NCBI RefSeq assembly: GCF_011045015.1 | Contig: NZ_JAAKZY010000017.1 | Location: 20,055-84,054, forward strand | Direction of reading: 5' to 3' | DNA length: 64,000 bases | From: Streptomyces scabichelini | GTDB lineage: Bacteria > Actinomycetota > Actinomycetes > Streptomycetales > Streptomycetaceae | In this document: positions 62,604-64,000 of the stretch, in pieces | Layout: every line of letters starts with the position of its first letter | Position numbering within the stretch: the first letter of the stretch is position 1 | Made by a program: the position numbers and the translations under genes | The notes under the pieces: generated by a model | Database searches by the model: none | What the model was told of the DNA's origin: nothing | The model's input: only the letters and a program-made list of their open reading frames with translations

Positions 62604-62646
62604 GTGGACGTCATGGGTGGACGTCAGTGGACGTCAGTGGACGTCA
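62604..62646. repeat. four-copy GTGGACGTCA array
   Basis: GTGGACGTCA at 62604, 62617, 62627 and 62637 (spacing 13, 10, 10), each containing the palindrome GACGTC. It lies 32-74 bp upstream of the DHFR-like gene's start, one helical turn apart, so an operator array is possible; slippage is equally possible. Confidence 0.75.
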
Positions 62647-62856
62647 TGGACGGTGAACCGCCGGTTGACACGCCATCACGGATACTCCACGCCCGTCCGC
62701 CGATTCTCCAGGACTTCACCTCTGCGTCTTCACACCGATCACGCAGAGTGCCGTTGTGATGTCGTAACCGGAACTGCTTGACGCTTTTGAAACGTCCACG
62801 TTGGCTTTCCGTTACCTGGGTCGCAAAATTGCGCTCTCGTCCGGAAGGCACCGAAA

Positions 62857-63969
62857 GTGAACAGCCGTATGCGTCGTATCCCCATTTTCATGGCCGCGTC
62901 CACCATGACTCTCTCGCTTGCCGCCTGCGGTGTGCTCGGCGACAGCGAAGAGGCCGGGTCGGCGGACCCGACCAAGGGCGACGACGTCACGGTGGGCCTG
63001 TTGCTGCCGGAGAAGGCGAACCAGCGCTACGAGAAGTTCGACGAGCCCATCATCAGGAAGAAGGTCGACGAGCTGACCAACGGCAAGGGAGAGGTCGTAT
63101 ACGCCAACGCCGATCAGGACGCCGCCGAGCAGCGCAAGCAGCTTCAGCGGATGATCGACGACAAGGTCGACGTACTGCTCCTGGACGCCGTGGACGCCAA
63201 GGACATCGCGAGCGGCGTACAGAAGGCCAAGGACGCGGGCATCCCCGTCATCGCGTACGACCGGCTGGCCGAAGGCCCGATCGACGCGTACATCTCCTTC
63301 GACAACCAGCAGGTCGGCGAGGCGCAGGGCCGGGCCCTGGCCGAGGTCCTGGACAAGGGCAGATCCGAGAAGATCGTCATGATGAACGGTGCGGTCACCG
63401 ACCCGAACGCCGCCCAGTTCAAGAAGGCCGCCCTCGCCGAACTCGGCGACAAGGTGACCATCGCCAAGCAGTACGACACCAAGGAGTGGAAGCCGTCGAA
63501 CGCGCGGGCCAACATGATGGCCGCGATCTCGTCCATCGGCGCCGAGAACATCGACGGTGTGTACTCAGCCAACGACGGTATGGCGGGCGGCATCGTCTCC
63601 GCACTGAAGGCGGCCGGCGTGACCGACCTTCCTCCCATCACCGGCCAGGACGCGGAGCTCGAGGCGGTGCAGCGCATCGTCGCCGGCGAGCAGTACATGA
63701 GCGTCTACAAGCCGTACCCCGAAGAGGCCGAGACCGCCGCCGAGATGGCCGTGGCCCGCGCGCGGGGCCACGGCATCGAGTTCGACGCCCTCACCCGCGA
63801 CAAGGTCAACAGCCCCACGAACGAGGCCATCCCGGCCCACCTCGTCTTCGTCTCCCCGCTCACGAAGGAGAACATCGAGGAGACGGTCGTCGACGACGGC
63901 ATCTACAAGGTCTCGGACATCTGCACGTCGAAGTACGAGGCGGACTGCGACGAGATCGGCCTGAAGTAG
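62857..63969 (+). CDS. ABC transporter sugar-binding lipoprotein (xylose/ribose type)
   Basis: A 370-residue precursor from GTG 62857, with GGAAGG upstream (alternative ATG 62869). The signal peptide ends LSLAAC (lipidated Cys near residue 24). The mature protein is a periplasmic-binding-protein type I fold: VGLLLPEKANQRYEKFDEPII, ANADQDAAEQRKQLQRMIDDKVDVLLLDAVDA, GIPVIAYDRLAEG, YISFDNQQVGEAQGRAL, GVYSANDGMAGGIVSALKAAG, TGQDAELEAVQRIVAGEQYMSVYK. This closely follows XylF-like binding proteins that deliver xylose or related sugars to an ABC importer. The ATPase and permease genes should follow beyond the window edge. Confidence 0.94.
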   Translation: MNSRMRRIPIFMAASTMTLSLAACGVLGDSEEAGSADPTKGDDVTVGLLLPEKANQRYEKFDEPIIRKKVDELTNGKGEVVYANADQDAAEQRKQLQRMIDDKVDVLLLDAVDAKDIASGVQKAKDAGIPVIAYDRLAEGPIDAYISFDNQQVGEAQGRALAEVLDKGRSEKIVMMNGAVTDPNAAQFKKAALAELGDKVTIAKQYDTKEWKPSNARANMMAAISSIGAENIDGVYSANDGMAGGIVSALKAAGVTDLPPITGQDAELEAVQRIVAGEQYMSVYKPYPEEAETAAEMAVARARGHGIEFDALTRDKVNSPTNEAIPAHLVFVSPLTKENIEETVVDDGIYKVSDICTSKYEADCDEIGLK

Positions 63970-64000
63970 GCGTAGCAGGACGGCCCCGCGGCTGAGGCGC

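Overview
The window is high-GC actinobacterial chromosome, almost certainly Streptomyces. The evidence is very high third-position GC with long antisense ORFs as by-products, many GTG/TTG starts, a dnaK-grpE-dnaJ-hspR operon behind HspR-type (HAIR) operators, an XRE/DUF397/anti-sigma-type ATPase module, an HTH-STAND-WD40 protein, and the GC-rich inverted repeat that recurs in Streptomyces intergenic regions. I see no biosynthetic megacluster, CRISPR array, rRNA or complete prophage.

Layout. 1-8.5 kb: the 3' part of an FtsX-type ABC permease, a TRIC-type channel, small and regulator-like proteins, a DUF5990 protein, a two-domain lipoprotein, a secreted lectin-GH74 xyloglucanase, and the wreck of a membrane acyltransferase gene. 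8.5-14.7 kb: a compact operon (acyl-CoA ligase, DUF3556 membrane protein, FAD oxidoreductase) divergent from a PucR/CdaR-type regulator. 15-19.4 kb: a receptor-like Ser/Thr kinase overlapping a membrane partner gene, a CAP-domain exoprotein, and a nonapeptide-repeat protein. 19.5-23.3 kb: an aldoxime-nitrile cassette (aldoxime dehydratase, nitrilase, divergent AraC regulator) bracketed by two similar ~44-bp direct repeats. 23.2-28.1 kb: a beta-lactamase-fold hydrolase, a two-component system and two truncated genes, lying between a degenerate copy of a tRNA-Gly 3' end and the intact tRNA-Gly(CCC). This looks like a decayed insertion.

28.3-34.5 kb: a zinc-ribbon microprotein, dcd, a phosphoribosyltransferase, a sulfite-oxidase-type molybdoenzyme, a BBE-type FAD oxidoreductase behind an unusual repeat array, a Yip1 protein and an NTF2-like protein. 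34.5-42.4 kb: the STAND/WD40 ATPase, a pair that looks like a split and chemically altered copper amine oxidase, and the XRE/DUF397/ATPase module. 42.4-48.2 kb: a membrane protein, a TIM-barrel glycosidase-like protein, an imine-reductase-like enzyme with a divergent MerR regulator and a perfect palindrome between them, and an AraC regulator divergent from NmrA-like and PPOX-like genes. 48.2-52.9 kb: two FG-GAP lipoproteins, a possible remnant of a third, and a solitary TnpB element whose 3' end carries an omega-RNA-like hairpin. 52.9-64 kb: an EtfD-like membrane Fe-S oxidoreductase, the DnaK operon, small conserved genes, an HTH gene pair, a DHFR/RibD-like reductase and a sugar-binding lipoprotein whose transporter partners probably lie beyond the window.

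Functionally the region mixes conserved core genes (dcd, dnaK operon, tRNA-Gly, EtfD-like enzyme) with small catabolic or regulatory cassettes. Most metabolic cassettes are paired with a divergent regulator: CdaR with the ligase operon, AraC with oxd-nitrilase, MerR with the imine reductase, AraC with NmrA/PPOX. All functions are inferred from sequence patterns alone; no searches were run.
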